A DNA stretch of 64,000 nt, from contig JAEWQP010000022.1 in the NCBI GenBank assembly GCA_023399155.1, positions 496,001 to 560,000 on the forward strand. The letters are read 5' to 3'. The position numbers were made by a program, and so were the translations under genes. Below, piece after piece: positions 39,114 to 47,635 of the stretch. Below the pieces are notes generated by a model. It was given only the letters and a program-made list of their open reading frames with translations. It searched no databases and was not told where the DNA came from. The number at the start of each line of letters is the position of its first letter. Position 1 is the stretch's first letter. Source of the DNA: Verrucomicrobiota bacterium (GTDB lineage Bacteria > Verrucomicrobiota > Verrucomicrobiia > Opitutales > Opitutaceae).

Positions 39114-40796
39114 TCAAAACCGCCGCTGGCCCGTGGCCTTCGCCGGCGGCGGCAGCCCCAGCAGCGCCGCGAGTGTCGGAGCAATGTCCTCCACTCCGAC
39201 ATCCTCGGTGCGCCAGCTCCGCGGGACACCCGCGCCGTACCAGATCTGCGGGACGTGGCGATCATACATCCACGGGGATCCGTGGTTGGTGCCGGTACCC
39301 GATTTCTCGACGTGATACGGACGGCTCACGTAGAGCACGTCCTGCCCGCGCGGATCGAAGTGGCTTCGGCGCACCAGGGCAGGGAGCGAGTCGCCGTCGC
39401 GCGGGGCTGCCAGCACGTCCTCGCGTGTGAACGCCATCTCGACCACGGGATCGTCGCGCAGTGCGTCGCGCAGGACGGGCGCCACGTCGGCGACGGCGAG
39501 GCCGCGGGCCGCCAGCGCCGAGGTGCGGAAGTGGTAGCCCTGGTTGTCCCTCGCGAACCAGAGTTCGCCCTCCGGCAGCGGGCCGAACGCGTTGTCGAGG
39601 GCCGCGGACATGCGCGCATCGAGGTCGCGCCAGCTCAGGCGCAGCGGCGTGTCCCCGGGCCCGGCCGTGGCGCGTTCCGGCAGCGGGGCCACGCCGTGGT
39701 CGGCGGTGAGGACCACGACATAGCGCCCGGGGCCGACGCGCTCGTCGAGGAAGCTGAGCAGACCGGCGAGCACGCGGTCGAGCCGCACGAGTGTATCCAT
39801 GATCTCGTGACTATCGGGTCCGTAGTTGTGGCCGGTGGCGTCCACCTGCGAGAAGCTGAGACAGAGGAGATCCGGGACCTCGTCGGCGCCGAGCTTTTCC
39901 TGGATGATGATCTCGCGGGCAAAGCCGGCGAGAAACTCCGAGGCGAACGGTGTGCTGTCGAAGGCGGCGTAAAATGCCGGGCCAGGGCGCGACAATCCGC
40001 CGTCGATGCGCCGTGGGAAAACCCGTCCGAGCCCGTCCCCGGTGAATTCACCCGCGACGTCGTCCGGTCCCTGCACATCGTCGTAGAGCGCGGGATCCAG
40101 CAGCCGGTCCCACGTGTCGCCGAATCGCGATTCGACAAGGCGGAGGGCGTTGAACGCCTCGACCCACTCGGGAAGGGCCGTCCGGTAGTAGGTGGAGGTC
40201 ACGAACCGGCCGCTCTCATCCCAGTATGCCCCATCGGCGCGCGCGCCGGCCATCAGGATGGCGGAGCGGTCCTTGTTGGAGATGCCGAACACCTTGGCGG
40301 CGGCACCATGCGTCTGCTTCAACTGGTCGCCCACGGTCGGCGCAAGCAGGCGGCGCGGCGAGCGACCTGCCCGCGGGTCGAGCGTCCCTCCCGGAAGCCG
40401 CATCGTCGTCGGGGCGAGGCCGACGAGCGGCGCGTCGACGTCCTCCACCGCCACGGTGTTCAGGAGCGTCTCACGATCCACCCAGTCGTTGCCGACGATG
40501 CCGTGCACCTCGGGATTGCAGCCTGTAAGCATCGTGGCGTGCCCGACCGCGGTCTTGGTTGCGGCGTAACGGTAGGTGCAGTTCTCGAAGTTCGTGCCGC
40601 CGCTCAACAGGCGCTCAAAACCCCCGCGGCCGAAATGCGGACGAAAACGGATGAGGTAGTCGTAGCGGAGCTGGTCGACGCTGATCGCGACAGCCAGGCG
40701 CGGCGCGGGGGACGGCGCCTTGGGCGGTTCGGCGCCCGCGAGCATCGCGGGCGAGAGCAGGACGGCGATTGGAAGGACGAGCAGAGACGAGCCCAT
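39114..40796 (-). CDS. Alkaline phosphatase superfamily hydrolase, PafA-like, exported
   Basis: A 560-residue exported enzyme of the alkaline phosphatase/phosphodiesterase superfamily. After a signal peptide come AISVDQLRYDYL with metal ligand Asp41 and YAATKTAVGHATMLTG with the probable nucleophile Thr82. Further zinc ligands are in SQVDATGHNYGPDSHE and LTADHGVAPLPE, and the late His is in GTNHGSPW. The order and spacing match PafA-type phosphate-irrepressible phosphatases, which release phosphate from monoesters in the periplasm. The substrate range cannot be judged. It is upstream of and on the same strand as the nucleotidyltransferase-fold gene. Confidence 0.9.
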   Translation of the reverse strand: MGSSLLVLPIAVLLSPAMLAGAEPPKAPSPAPRLAVAISVDQLRYDYLIRFRPHFGRGGFERLLSGGTNFENCTYRYAATKTAVGHATMLTGCNPEVHGIVGNDWVDRETLLNTVAVEDVDAPLVGLAPTTMRLPGGTLDPRAGRSPRRLLAPTVGDQLKQTHGAAAKVFGISNKDRSAILMAGARADGAYWDESGRFVTSTYYRTALPEWVEAFNALRLVESRFGDTWDRLLDPALYDDVQGPDDVAGEFTGDGLGRVFPRRIDGGLSRPGPAFYAAFDSTPFASEFLAGFAREIIIQEKLGADEVPDLLCLSFSQVDATGHNYGPDSHEIMDTLVRLDRVLAGLLSFLDERVGPGRYVVVLTADHGVAPLPERATAGPGDTPLRLSWRDLDARMSAALDNAFGPLPEGELWFARDNQGYHFRTSALAARGLAVADVAPVLRDALRDDPVVEMAFTREDVLAAPRDGDSLPALVRRSHFDPRGQDVLYVSRPYHVEKSGTGTNHGSPWMYDRHVPQIWYGAGVPRSWRTEDVGVEDIAPTLAALLGLPPPAKATGQRRF

Positions 40797-40861
40797 GAAG
40801 GTTCGAAGCGTGCCGGAGCCTGTGCCGAAGTCCCGGCGAAAATGCCCCGGCGGGCGGCGAC

Positions 40862-42031
40862 TCAGGGCGGAGGCTGGGCCTGCGGGCCCTGGGGCAGGAT
40901 CAGGCGAAAGCAGGTGCCCGAGGCGGCATCGCTCGTGAAGTGCACCTTTCCGCCGAGGCAGTATTCACCAAGCAACTTCATCGCATACGTGCCCATGCCG
41001 CGCCCGGTGCCCTCCTTCGTGCTGAAGTTGCGCTGGAAGATCCGTCCTGAGATCCCGGGAGGGATCACGCCCGGATTCCGGACGGAGAAGGCGGCCTGTC
41101 CCTCCAGCCGTTCGGCCTGGATCCGAACCGTTCCCCCGTCGCCCGTCGCCTCGAAGGCGTTGACCACCATGTTGTCGAGCACGCGAAGCAGCACCGTCGC
41201 GTCGGTCAGAAGTACCCAGTCCTCTGGTACAGAAGCGATCTCGAGGTGCCTGCCGCGGGCCGCGGGATGCCGTGTACTCATCGTGTGCAACTCCGCAAGG
41301 ATGTCCGCGACCGCGTGCCGTTCGCGCGCGGTCTGGTAGCTGGCCACGCTCGATTCGCTCAGGCAGCGCTGCAGGTCCACCTCGCGCGCGACGCGCCGGC
41401 ACAGCCGCACCACGTCTGCCGCCAGTTCGGAGGTCTCACCGGATCCGCCCACGCTGAGCTTGAGCACTTCACTGGTGCCCTGCAGTGCGGTGAGCGTGTT
41501 GCGCACGTCGTGAAAGAAGGCGCGCTCGAGTGCGGCGCGGCGCTGCGTGTCCGTGACGTCCTGGAGGAAGACGAGGAGCACGCGCCACTCGCCGAGCTGG
41601 AACGGCGCGCAACGCACGCGCAGTTGGAGATGACTCTCGGCGCCATCGCGCCGGACCGCGAGTGCGCACATCGCCTCCACGGCGCGGTTCTCGCGAAGGC
41701 TGGTGACCTGGGCGATGGCCTGCCCGCACGTGGCGCAGGACTCGCCCGTGCCGCAGCCGCCCGGCGCGTCGTGCGCATGGACGCACTGGACCGCCTCACC
41801 GACGCGCAGGCCCAGCGCTTCGCTGGCGTCATCCAGGCCCATGAAACGAAGCATGCCGGGGTTGAGTGCGAGGACCTGGCGCTGCTCATTGAGCACGGCG
41901 AGCAGGCCGCCGACGGTAGCCATGAGCGCGTCGATCACGGCATTGTTGCTGGCGGCGACGATCTCCTCGCGCAAAACCGGTTCGGTCGCGCGTTCAGCGG
42001 GTGCGAAATGGGTGGGCAGCGGATTGTCCAT
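40862..42031 (-). CDS. PAS-domain histidine kinase with a cysteine cluster
   Basis: A 389-residue soluble kinase with no transmembrane helix. Residues about 35-155 form a PAS domain containing the sequence CVHAHDAPGGCGTGESCATCGQ, four cysteines in a C-x9-C-x5-C-x2-C arrangement. That layout could bind a metal, heme or iron-sulfur group. The DHp helix has AFFHDVRNTLTALQG (His near residue 175). The ATPase domain has MVVNAFEAT, FSVRNPGVIPPG and GRGMGTYAMKLL. Output should go to a separate response regulator, which is not adjacent. It is followed on the same strand by the phosphatase gene after about 65 nt. The ATG at 42031 was preferred to a start eight codons upstream. Confidence 0.85.
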   Translation of the reverse strand: MDNPLPTHFAPAERATEPVLREEIVAASNNAVIDALMATVGGLLAVLNEQRQVLALNPGMLRFMGLDDASEALGLRVGEAVQCVHAHDAPGGCGTGESCATCGQAIAQVTSLRENRAVEAMCALAVRRDGAESHLQLRVRCAPFQLGEWRVLLVFLQDVTDTQRRAALERAFFHDVRNTLTALQGTSEVLKLSVGGSGETSELAADVVRLCRRVAREVDLQRCLSESSVASYQTARERHAVADILAELHTMSTRHPAARGRHLEIASVPEDWVLLTDATVLLRVLDNMVVNAFEATGDGGTVRIQAERLEGQAAFSVRNPGVIPPGISGRIFQRNFSTKEGTGRGMGTYAMKLLGEYCLGGKVHFTSDAASGTCFRLILPQGPQAQPPP

Positions 42032-42127
42032 CGCGGGTTCGCGTGTTCGAAGCACTCGAGGTCGGGCGCGGCGATCGTGCCGAATCCCCGAGGGAGGTCG
42101 AGAAGGTTGCGCGCCGCCGCGTCCGTA

Positions 42128-42880
42128 TCACCGGTGCTCGAAGAACTGCGGCTCGCGCTCGAGCCGGCGGCCGACGAGTTCGGCCATGCCACGCGCTTCG
42201 CAAAGGACGCAGCGTGCGTCGCCCACGCGCCCCTCGCGCGCGATGCCCTCGCGCAAAAGATCGGCCTCGATCTTGTCGTAAAAGCGCGAGACATCGCCGA
42301 CGGAGCTGGAATGCCGGAACTGCGGACACTCAATCAACGTGTCCTCGGGCGTTCTGATCCGAAACACGGTGGGCACGGCGGCCAGGCGGTCGGGGATCCG
42401 GTGCCATTCCTCGACGCTGTGCAGGAAGGTGTTCGTCCGGAGTGGAGCCCCGAGAAACAGGATGCGCGCATCCACATCGTAGAGACGCCCCCAGCACCCT
42501 TCGCGCGGGCAGGGCGTGCGGGTGCGTTCCTCCCCGCCCAGAAACGAAGCGGCAGCGGCGCCCAGGCCGGCCATCGAGTGCGTGGGATGCCAGGACCGGA
42601 TCACGCCGGACCGGTGGCGGAACCGCTCGGTCAGCACGCCGACGCATGACGGCTCCGTCCGCGGATCGAAGACGCCGTCGCGGTTGTTGGTTTCCGACCA
42701 GGTGTGCGTCGGCAGGAGCAGGAGCCCGTCGCGCACGACGCGTACCAGCGCGTCCACTACGGTTTCGGCGCCGCCCTCGACGGCGCCGACCGCCTTCATC
42801 GATGAATGGACGAGGAGCCGGTCGTCGGCCCGGATCCCCAGGCGGTCCAGGTCCTCGACCAGGGTGGCAAGAGTGTGCAT
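42128..42880 (-). CDS. AAC(3)-family acetyltransferase
   Basis: A 250-residue member of the aminoglycoside 3-N-acetyltransferase/YokD family. It shows LLVHSSMKAVG near residue 23, a GLLLLPTHTW strand, and the active-site block SWHPTHSMAGLGA with the catalytic His. FLGAPLRTNTFLHSVEEW is also typical. These enzymes transfer acetyl from acetyl-CoA to an amino group. Many chromosomal members have no proven drug substrate, so aminoglycoside resistance should not be assumed. The ATG at 42880 is fixed by the family N-terminus; the longer frame upstream is antisense to folC. It diverges from folC with about 114 nt between starts. Confidence 0.88.
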   Translation of the reverse strand: MHTLATLVEDLDRLGIRADDRLLVHSSMKAVGAVEGGAETVVDALVRVVRDGLLLLPTHTWSETNNRDGVFDPRTEPSCVGVLTERFRHRSGVIRSWHPTHSMAGLGAAAASFLGGEERTRTPCPREGCWGRLYDVDARILFLGAPLRTNTFLHSVEEWHRIPDRLAAVPTVFRIRTPEDTLIECPQFRHSSSVGDVSRFYDKIEADLLREGIAREGRVGDARCVLCEARGMAELVGRRLEREPQFFEHR

Positions 42881-42994
42881 GGATGGAAGTGCGACGGGAG
42901 ACCGGGCGCGTTGCGCCGGAGCGACGGCACGCTGACGCTCGCCGCCCATCGCGGCAAGTTCCGGACGCCCGCCCCCGCGCGACAATGTCAAGCA

Positions 42995-44383
42995 ATGGAT
43001 GACATTACCGCGCGGGCGCGGCTTTTCGGCTGGCCTGCGCCGGGGCGGCCGGCGACCGTTGCGGCGATGGTCGACGCCTCCCAGCCTGCGTTGCACGACT
43101 ACCCGGCCGTGCGCCAGTATCTTTACAGCCTGAAGCACCACGGAGCGAAGTTCGGGATCGATCGCATGCGGCTTCTGTCGGAGCGGCTCGGGCATCCCGA
43201 GCGCGCCTATCCCGTTGTTCACATCGCCGGGACCAACGGCAAGGGCTCGGTGGCCGCGATGCTCGAATCGATCCTCCGGGGCGCCGGCTACCGGACCGGC
43301 CTCTATACCTCGCCGCATCTTGTGCGCCAGGGCGAGCGCGTGCAGGTCGACCGCCGCATCCTGGGCGAGGACGACGTGGTGCGTTTCACGCAGGAACTCC
43401 AGCCGATCGCGGCCGACCTGGGGGCGCGCGACCCGGATGATCATCCGAGCTTCTTCGAGTTCATGACGGCGATGGCGTTCCTGCGCTTTCAGCGGGAGCG
43501 CGTGGACATCGCGATCATCGAGACCGGTCTGGGTGGACGGCTCGATGCGACCAACGTCGTGGAGCCCGAGATCGCCGTGATCACGTCCATCGGACACGAT
43601 CACATGGAGATCCTCGGCGATTCGCTGGAGAAGATCGCCGCCGAGAAGGCCGGCATCATCAAGCCGGGCAGACCCGTCGTGATCGGACGGCTGCCTGCCG
43701 AGGCGGAGGCGGTGATCCGCCGTGTCGCGGCCGAGCGGCAGGCGCCGATTCATTCGGTGGCCGAGGCTTTCGGTGAGGCTCTTGCCGGCTACCCGGCGAC
43801 GCGCCTCGAGGGCAGCTATCAGCGCCTCAACGCGGCCACCGCCGCGCTCGCGTCGCGATTGCTGCGCCCGGGCTTCACCCTACCGGAGGCCGCAATCGTG
43901 CAGGGCCTCGAGACGGTGGACTGGCCGGGCCGCTGGCAACATTATCCCCTCGGCGAGCGTGAGATCATCTTCGATGCCTCGCACAACCCCGAGGGTGCCG
44001 AATGCCTGGAGGAAAACCTGGCGCGCCTCGTGCATGCCTCGGGCGGGCGCCGGCCGCATATCGTGCTCGGCGTCCTCGGGCAGCCGCGCGCCCGCGCCAT
44101 CGTGCCGGTGGCGGCGCGCTATGGCCGCTCGTTGAGCTTCGTGGTCGTGCCCCACCAGCCGCGCGCCTGCTCGCTGGATGAACTGATCGCGTATGTGCCG
44201 GGTGACTACACGGGCGAGGTGCGCGCCACGTCGGTCGAGGCGCTCTTTCCCGCGCGGCAGCAATGCACGCTGGGCGGCCCCGGAGAGACCGTGGTCGTCA
44301 CCGGCTCGATCTACCTGCTCGGCGAGGTCATGGACCGGCTGCTGCACGAAGTGCCGGTCGGGCAGGGAACCCTGCACGACTAG
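42995..44383 (+). CDS. folC: Folylpolyglutamate synthase/dihydrofolate synthase
   Basis: A 462-residue Mur-ligase-type enzyme that joins glutamate to dihydropteroate or tetrahydrofolate using ATP. The P-loop HIAGTNGKGSVAAM is near residue 80. ETGLGGRLDATNVV, SIGHDHMEILGDSLEKIAAEKAGIIKPG and the C-terminal DASHNPEGAE are all family signatures. An in-frame ATG at 43067 (MVDASQPALHDY) would remove 24 residues and fits the usual family start as well or better; neither has a strong Shine-Dalgarno. The stop codon overlaps the first base of a 173-bp palindromic element. Confidence 0.92.
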   Translation: MDDITARARLFGWPAPGRPATVAAMVDASQPALHDYPAVRQYLYSLKHHGAKFGIDRMRLLSERLGHPERAYPVVHIAGTNGKGSVAAMLESILRGAGYRTGLYTSPHLVRQGERVQVDRRILGEDDVVRFTQELQPIAADLGARDPDDHPSFFEFMTAMAFLRFQRERVDIAIIETGLGGRLDATNVVEPEIAVITSIGHDHMEILGDSLEKIAAEKAGIIKPGRPVVIGRLPAEAEAVIRRVAAERQAPIHSVAEAFGEALAGYPATRLEGSYQRLNAATAALASRLLRPGFTLPEAAIVQGLETVDWPGRWQHYPLGEREIIFDASHNPEGAECLEENLARLVHASGGRRPHIVLGVLGQPRARAIVPVAARYGRSLSFVVVPHQPRACSLDELIAYVPGDYTGEVRATSVEALFPARQQCTLGGPGETVVVTGSIYLLGEVMDRLLHEVPVGQGTLHD

Positions 44384-44555
44384 GCGTGTTTTCAGATCCG
44401 TGGTCTGGTTCAAATGATCGACCATCCTTTGACATGGAGGGCTGGACTCGTGCCCGGCCGCGATCGTCTCCAGGCAAGCCCCCACCGTCGCGCCTGCGCG
44501 GCGGAGTGGGAACTCCGCCCTCCAGGGGCTTCATCAGAGGGTCTGAGAACACGCC
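44383..44555. repeat. Nested palindromic element with 17-bp terminal inverted repeats
   Basis: The outer arms are GGCGTGTTTTCAGATCC (44383-44399) and GGGTCTGAGAACACGCC (44539-44555), matching in 15 of 17 positions as reverse complements. Inside are TGGAGGGC (44435-44442) paired with GCCCTCCA (44517-44524), and a hairpin GGCGGAGT-GGGA-ACTCCGCC (44500-44519) like those in the nuoG-nuoH gap. The outer arm begins within the folC stop codon. The layout resembles a small non-autonomous mobile element, but no target duplication was confirmed. Confidence 0.75.
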
Positions 44556-44595
44556 GTGGACGCGCAGGACCGCCTCAACAGGCCGAAAACGGGCG

Positions 44596-45195
44596 ATGAG
44601 CGGACCTGCGCAGCTCGATCCTCGCGAGATCCTCGCGACTCTCCGGGAGTTGTCAGAAGGCGTTCGCGCGCCGCTCTGGCTGTTCGGAGGCGTGGCGGTG
44701 GATTTCCTCGTCGGCCGCTGGACCCGGCCGCACGGCGATATCGACCTCAACGCCTGGGCCCACGATCGCACCTCGATCGCCGAGGACCTGGACCGGCTCG
44801 GTTATGAGAACGTGGATACGGGCTGGCTCACGCACTGGCGCCAGCCCGCGACAGGCCGCGCGGTGGAGATCGCCTTTCTGCAACGCAATGCCCAGGGCGA
44901 AGCCGAGGTCGTGATCCAGGCTGGCGATGCAGTCGGCACGACCGGCCCCCACCCGATGGTGCCGGGCTACCTCGATCCGGGACGCTGGGCGAAGATCGGG
45001 GACGTTCGTTTCCGCGTGAGTCATCCCCTCGGCGAACTGCGCGCGCGCCTGGAAGGCTCGCGCGTCATTGCCGGACGCCCGCCGGATCCGAAGATCGATC
45101 ACGACCGGCGCCTGCTCGAGGACCTCCTGGGCGTCGGGTCGGGCCGCGTGCGAACCGGCCCTCCGGGCGCCTTTCCGGGGAGGCAACCGGGCTGA
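44596..45195 (+). CDS. ANT(2'')-like nucleotidyltransferase domain protein
   Basis: A 199-residue protein of the aminoglycoside-2''-adenylyltransferase-like nucleotidyltransferase family. Residues about 28-52 read WLFGGVAVDFLVGRWTRPHGDIDL. That carries the family GG-x-A-x-D motif and the H-x-DID metal-binding carboxylates. A third carboxylate probably lies in AVEIAFLQ, and HPLGELRARLEGSR forms the C-terminal helix. Members transfer AMP to a hydroxyl, but the substrate here is unknown and resistance is unproven. Palindromic elements bracket the gene on both sides (44383-44555 and 45228-45374). A short GCGGC-TCA-GCCGC hairpin follows its stop at once. Confidence 0.82.
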   Translation: MSGPAQLDPREILATLRELSEGVRAPLWLFGGVAVDFLVGRWTRPHGDIDLNAWAHDRTSIAEDLDRLGYENVDTGWLTHWRQPATGRAVEIAFLQRNAQGEAEVVIQAGDAVGTTGPHPMVPGYLDPGRWAKIGDVRFRVSHPLGELRARLEGSRVIAGRPPDPKIDHDRRLLEDLLGVGSGRVRTGPPGAFPGRQPG

Positions 45196-45227
45196 TGGCG
45201 GCTCAGCCGCAATCATGCGGCCCGTGA

Positions 45228-45374
45228 AGGTGGACTGCGACCTCTGAGCGCGCTTCCCGCTCCCGCACCGACAACAACCCGCCCGTCCGCCGACGCCCTG
45301 GGCTTCGGCGGGCATTGGGGACTGCCGCCACGCCGTAGCGCACGGCGCGAAGGCGGGAGGTCGGGTTCCACCCC
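45228..45374. repeat. Palindromic element between convergent genes
   Basis: The outer arms AGGTGGACTGCGACCTC (45228-45244) and GAGGTCGGGTTCCACCC (45358-45374) are imperfect reverse complements, about 14 of 17. Inside is a strong hairpin, CCGCCGA-c-GCCC-t-GGGC-t-TCGGCGG (45287-45311), which could also act as a terminator between the ANT-like gene and rlmN. A half-copy of the left arm lies at 54347-54375. Confidence 0.7.
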
Positions 45375-45426
45375 CTGGTGCTTTGGGATCCATGCGGGGC
45401 AGGCACGGCAGCCGCATGAGCCCGAC

Positions 45427-46542
45427 TCAGCGCGCGCGGATCCCGCGTCCGCCCACGGTGTTGATGGCCGTGTCGCCCCGGGCCAAGCGACCGCGCAGCT
45501 GGCCGCAGGCCGCGTCGATGTCCGGCCCGCGGGACCGCCGGAAATGCGTCACCACTCCGCGGGTACGGAGCTCGCGGTGAAAGGCGTCGGCGGTCTCGTC
45601 CGGCGTCGGCTCATAGGCGACTCCGCGCAGGCTCATTCCGGTGGGATTGTAGGTGAGCAGGTTGACGTGGATGCGGCGCCCACCGACCACGTCGGCGAGG
45701 GCGCGGGCGTGCCCGGGACTGTCGTTCACCCCGCGAAGCAGGCAGTACTGGATGATCGTCGGCCGGCCGCGGCGCGCCTGGAAGCGGTCCATCGCGGCCA
45801 TGATCTCGGCCACACCGTAGCGGCGGCCCGCCGGCAGCAGGCGGGCGCGGGTGGCGTCGTCCGGGGCGTGGAGCGATACGGCAAGGTTCACGTTCAGGCC
45901 TGTCGCATCCAGTGCGTCAATACCTGGCACGATGCCGACGGTCGAGACCGTGATCTGGCGCCAGCCGAGGTTGCCCATGCCGTTGCTTGCGATCCGGTGG
46001 ATCGCTGCGAGCATGGCGTCGAGGTTGAGCAGGGGTTCGCCCATGCCCATGAACACGATCGTATGCAGCCGGCGGCCCAGGGCGCGCGCCTCGCGGCGAA
46101 GGGCGAGAAACTGCGCCACGATCTCGCCGGCCGTGAGGTTGCGCTCAAATCCCGCCTTGGCCGTGGCGCAGAAATCACAACCCATGGCGCAGCCCACCTG
46201 GGTCGAAAGGCAGCCGGCGACGCGCTCGCCGCGAAAGTCCGGCATCATGACGGACTCGACCGTCCTGCCGTCGCCCAGCCGCAGGAGGAGTTTGGTCGTC
46301 CCATCCGCCGCGACGTGGCGTGCTGAAACGGTGGGTACGTCGTTCGTCGCCCCGGCCCCGAGCCGCGCGGCGAGCCCGGCGGGCAGGCCCGCGGCCGTCC
46401 AGTCGACCGGGCCGCCATCGGCCGCGTAGAACGCACGCAGGACGCGACCAGCGTGGACGCGTTTGCACCCCCAGGACGCAAACAGGTCCTGGAGGCTCCC
46501 GGTGTCGAACTCGGCGAGGGCGGGACTCACCGCCGCATCCAC
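45427..46542 (-). CDS. rlmN: 23S rRNA (adenine-2503-C2)-methyltransferase, RlmN
   Basis: A 371-residue radical SAM methyltransferase that modifies A2503 of 23S rRNA and A37 of some tRNAs. The [4Fe-4S] motif C118-x3-C122-x2-C125 lies in GCAMGCDFCATAKAGF. FMGMGEPLLN, NLAVSLHAPDD and the C-terminal DIDAACGQL with the methyl-carrying Cys are all present. The start is uncertain. The GTG at 46542 was chosen because it avoids overlap with the upstream lipoprotein gene. A TTG at 46611, with the better purine-rich sequence GGTGAG upstream, would add 23 residues and overlap that gene by 29 nt. Confidence 0.93.
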   Translation of the reverse strand: MDAAVSPALAEFDTGSLQDLFASWGCKRVHAGRVLRAFYAADGGPVDWTAAGLPAGLAARLGAGATNDVPTVSARHVAADGTTKLLLRLGDGRTVESVMMPDFRGERVAGCLSTQVGCAMGCDFCATAKAGFERNLTAGEIVAQFLALRREARALGRRLHTIVFMGMGEPLLNLDAMLAAIHRIASNGMGNLGWRQITVSTVGIVPGIDALDATGLNVNLAVSLHAPDDATRARLLPAGRRYGVAEIMAAMDRFQARRGRPTIIQYCLLRGVNDSPGHARALADVVGGRRIHVNLLTYNPTGMSLRGVAYEPTPDETADAFHRELRTRGVVTHFRRSRGPDIDAACGQLRGRLARGDTAINTVGGRGIRAR

Positions 46543-46582
46543 GCAGGCTTTGGCGCCGATGCCAAGCGGGCGTTGCGCGGGC

Positions 46583-47344
46583 TCAGGACGACCCGAGTCC
46601 GTGCTCCACAAAGCTCACCCGCCGGTCCTTGCGCGTGAGCACGACGCGGCGCGGCTGGGCGTGGTCCTGGTCGATGGAGTCCATGGCGGCGGCCACCATG
46701 AGGCGGGCATACTCCCCGAGGTTGTTGGATTCGTCCTGATTGGTCACGTGCAGGCTCCAGACCTGCCGGCCGAGGGCGCCACCGGTATCGGGCACGAGCT
46801 CGCGGGCCGTGAGCCGGAGAAACTTCTGGTAGGTGATCTCCGTGTAGGGCACGTCGCGCGTGCCGAGATATTGCTGGGCCGCGCCGGGCGCACCGGGAAT
46901 GGAATTGCGGTTCAGACCGCTGCTCCAGCCGGGTGACATCACGGCGTGAATCGGTTCGGTCCGGAAGCGGCGCGTCTGAATCGGCGCCGACATGCCGTAG
47001 TCCACCTCGACGACGAGGTCCGGCACGAGCCCGTGCGGCACCTCGTAGAGCCCCTTGGCCGAGAGAGCCGTGTGCACATCCGCGGCCATCCGCTCGAAAT
47101 CTGGATCGTCGACCGCGACTGCCGGGCGAGCGTCCACCAATCGGTAGCTTTGACGGGGCAGGGTGGTCGGCGTCTCACGCACCGCATCCACGGCGAAGCG
47201 GTACTGACTGCTGCAGCCCGAGGTGGCGAGCATCACCACCACGGCGGCCAAGGAGATGAGGCCGGCAGGGGCGAACCGGCGGTCGGCCCCGCGAGGGGCT
47301 GACGGAGTCGGGGAGGTGCCGGGGGGCACGAAGAACGAGTTCAT
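46583..47344 (-). CDS. Lipoprotein, DUF4136-like
   Basis: A 253-residue putative lipoprotein. After a long n-region the hydrophobic stretch LISLAAVVVMLATSGC ends in a lipobox with Cys at about residue 44. The mature part has a strand-rich region with SYRLVDARPAVAVDDPDFERMAADVHTALSAKGLYEV and PDLVVEVDYGMS. This resembles the DUF4136 family of outer-membrane-associated lipoproteins. Function is unknown. The ATG at 47344 is chosen; it sits about 290 nt from the divergent cheX-like gene. Its end overlaps the alternative TTG start of rlmN. Confidence 0.75.
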   Translation of the reverse strand: MNSFFVPPGTSPTPSAPRGADRRFAPAGLISLAAVVVMLATSGCSSQYRFAVDAVRETPTTLPRQSYRLVDARPAVAVDDPDFERMAADVHTALSAKGLYEVPHGLVPDLVVEVDYGMSAPIQTRRFRTEPIHAVMSPGWSSGLNRNSIPGAPGAAQQYLGTRDVPYTEITYQKFLRLTARELVPDTGGALGRQVWSLHVTNQDESNNLGEYARLMVAAAMDSIDQDHAQPRRVVLTRKDRRVSFVEHGLGSS

Positions 47345-47635
47345 AGGTGCCCTGAAGAACCGGGTGGGGTGGGGTGAGGTTGCAGGATTTTTCTGCAGAT
47401 CTGTTTCGCCCGGCGTGTGCCCAGCTCCGGTTGTATCCGGAGCCTGCGCACGAGCGGTCGACGCCGGGAAACGCGTGGGGGTGGACGGATCTTGTGTGTT
47501 CCCAAGGATTCCTCTCAAGGCACAGGCATCGTGCGCCGGTATACCCTTGGGGTTCGCGCCTTGAACCGGCGCATCCGTGTGTCAGCCTGTCCCGATGCCG
47601 GGTACGCAAGACGCCGCGCCCTGCTCATACACACG

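Noticed and set aside
42128..45195. AAC(3)-like and ANT-like genes as an antibiotic-resistance island
   Set aside because: Both are divergent members of broad families with unproven substrates and no integron, transposase or resistance-cassette context. Only the fold can be supported.
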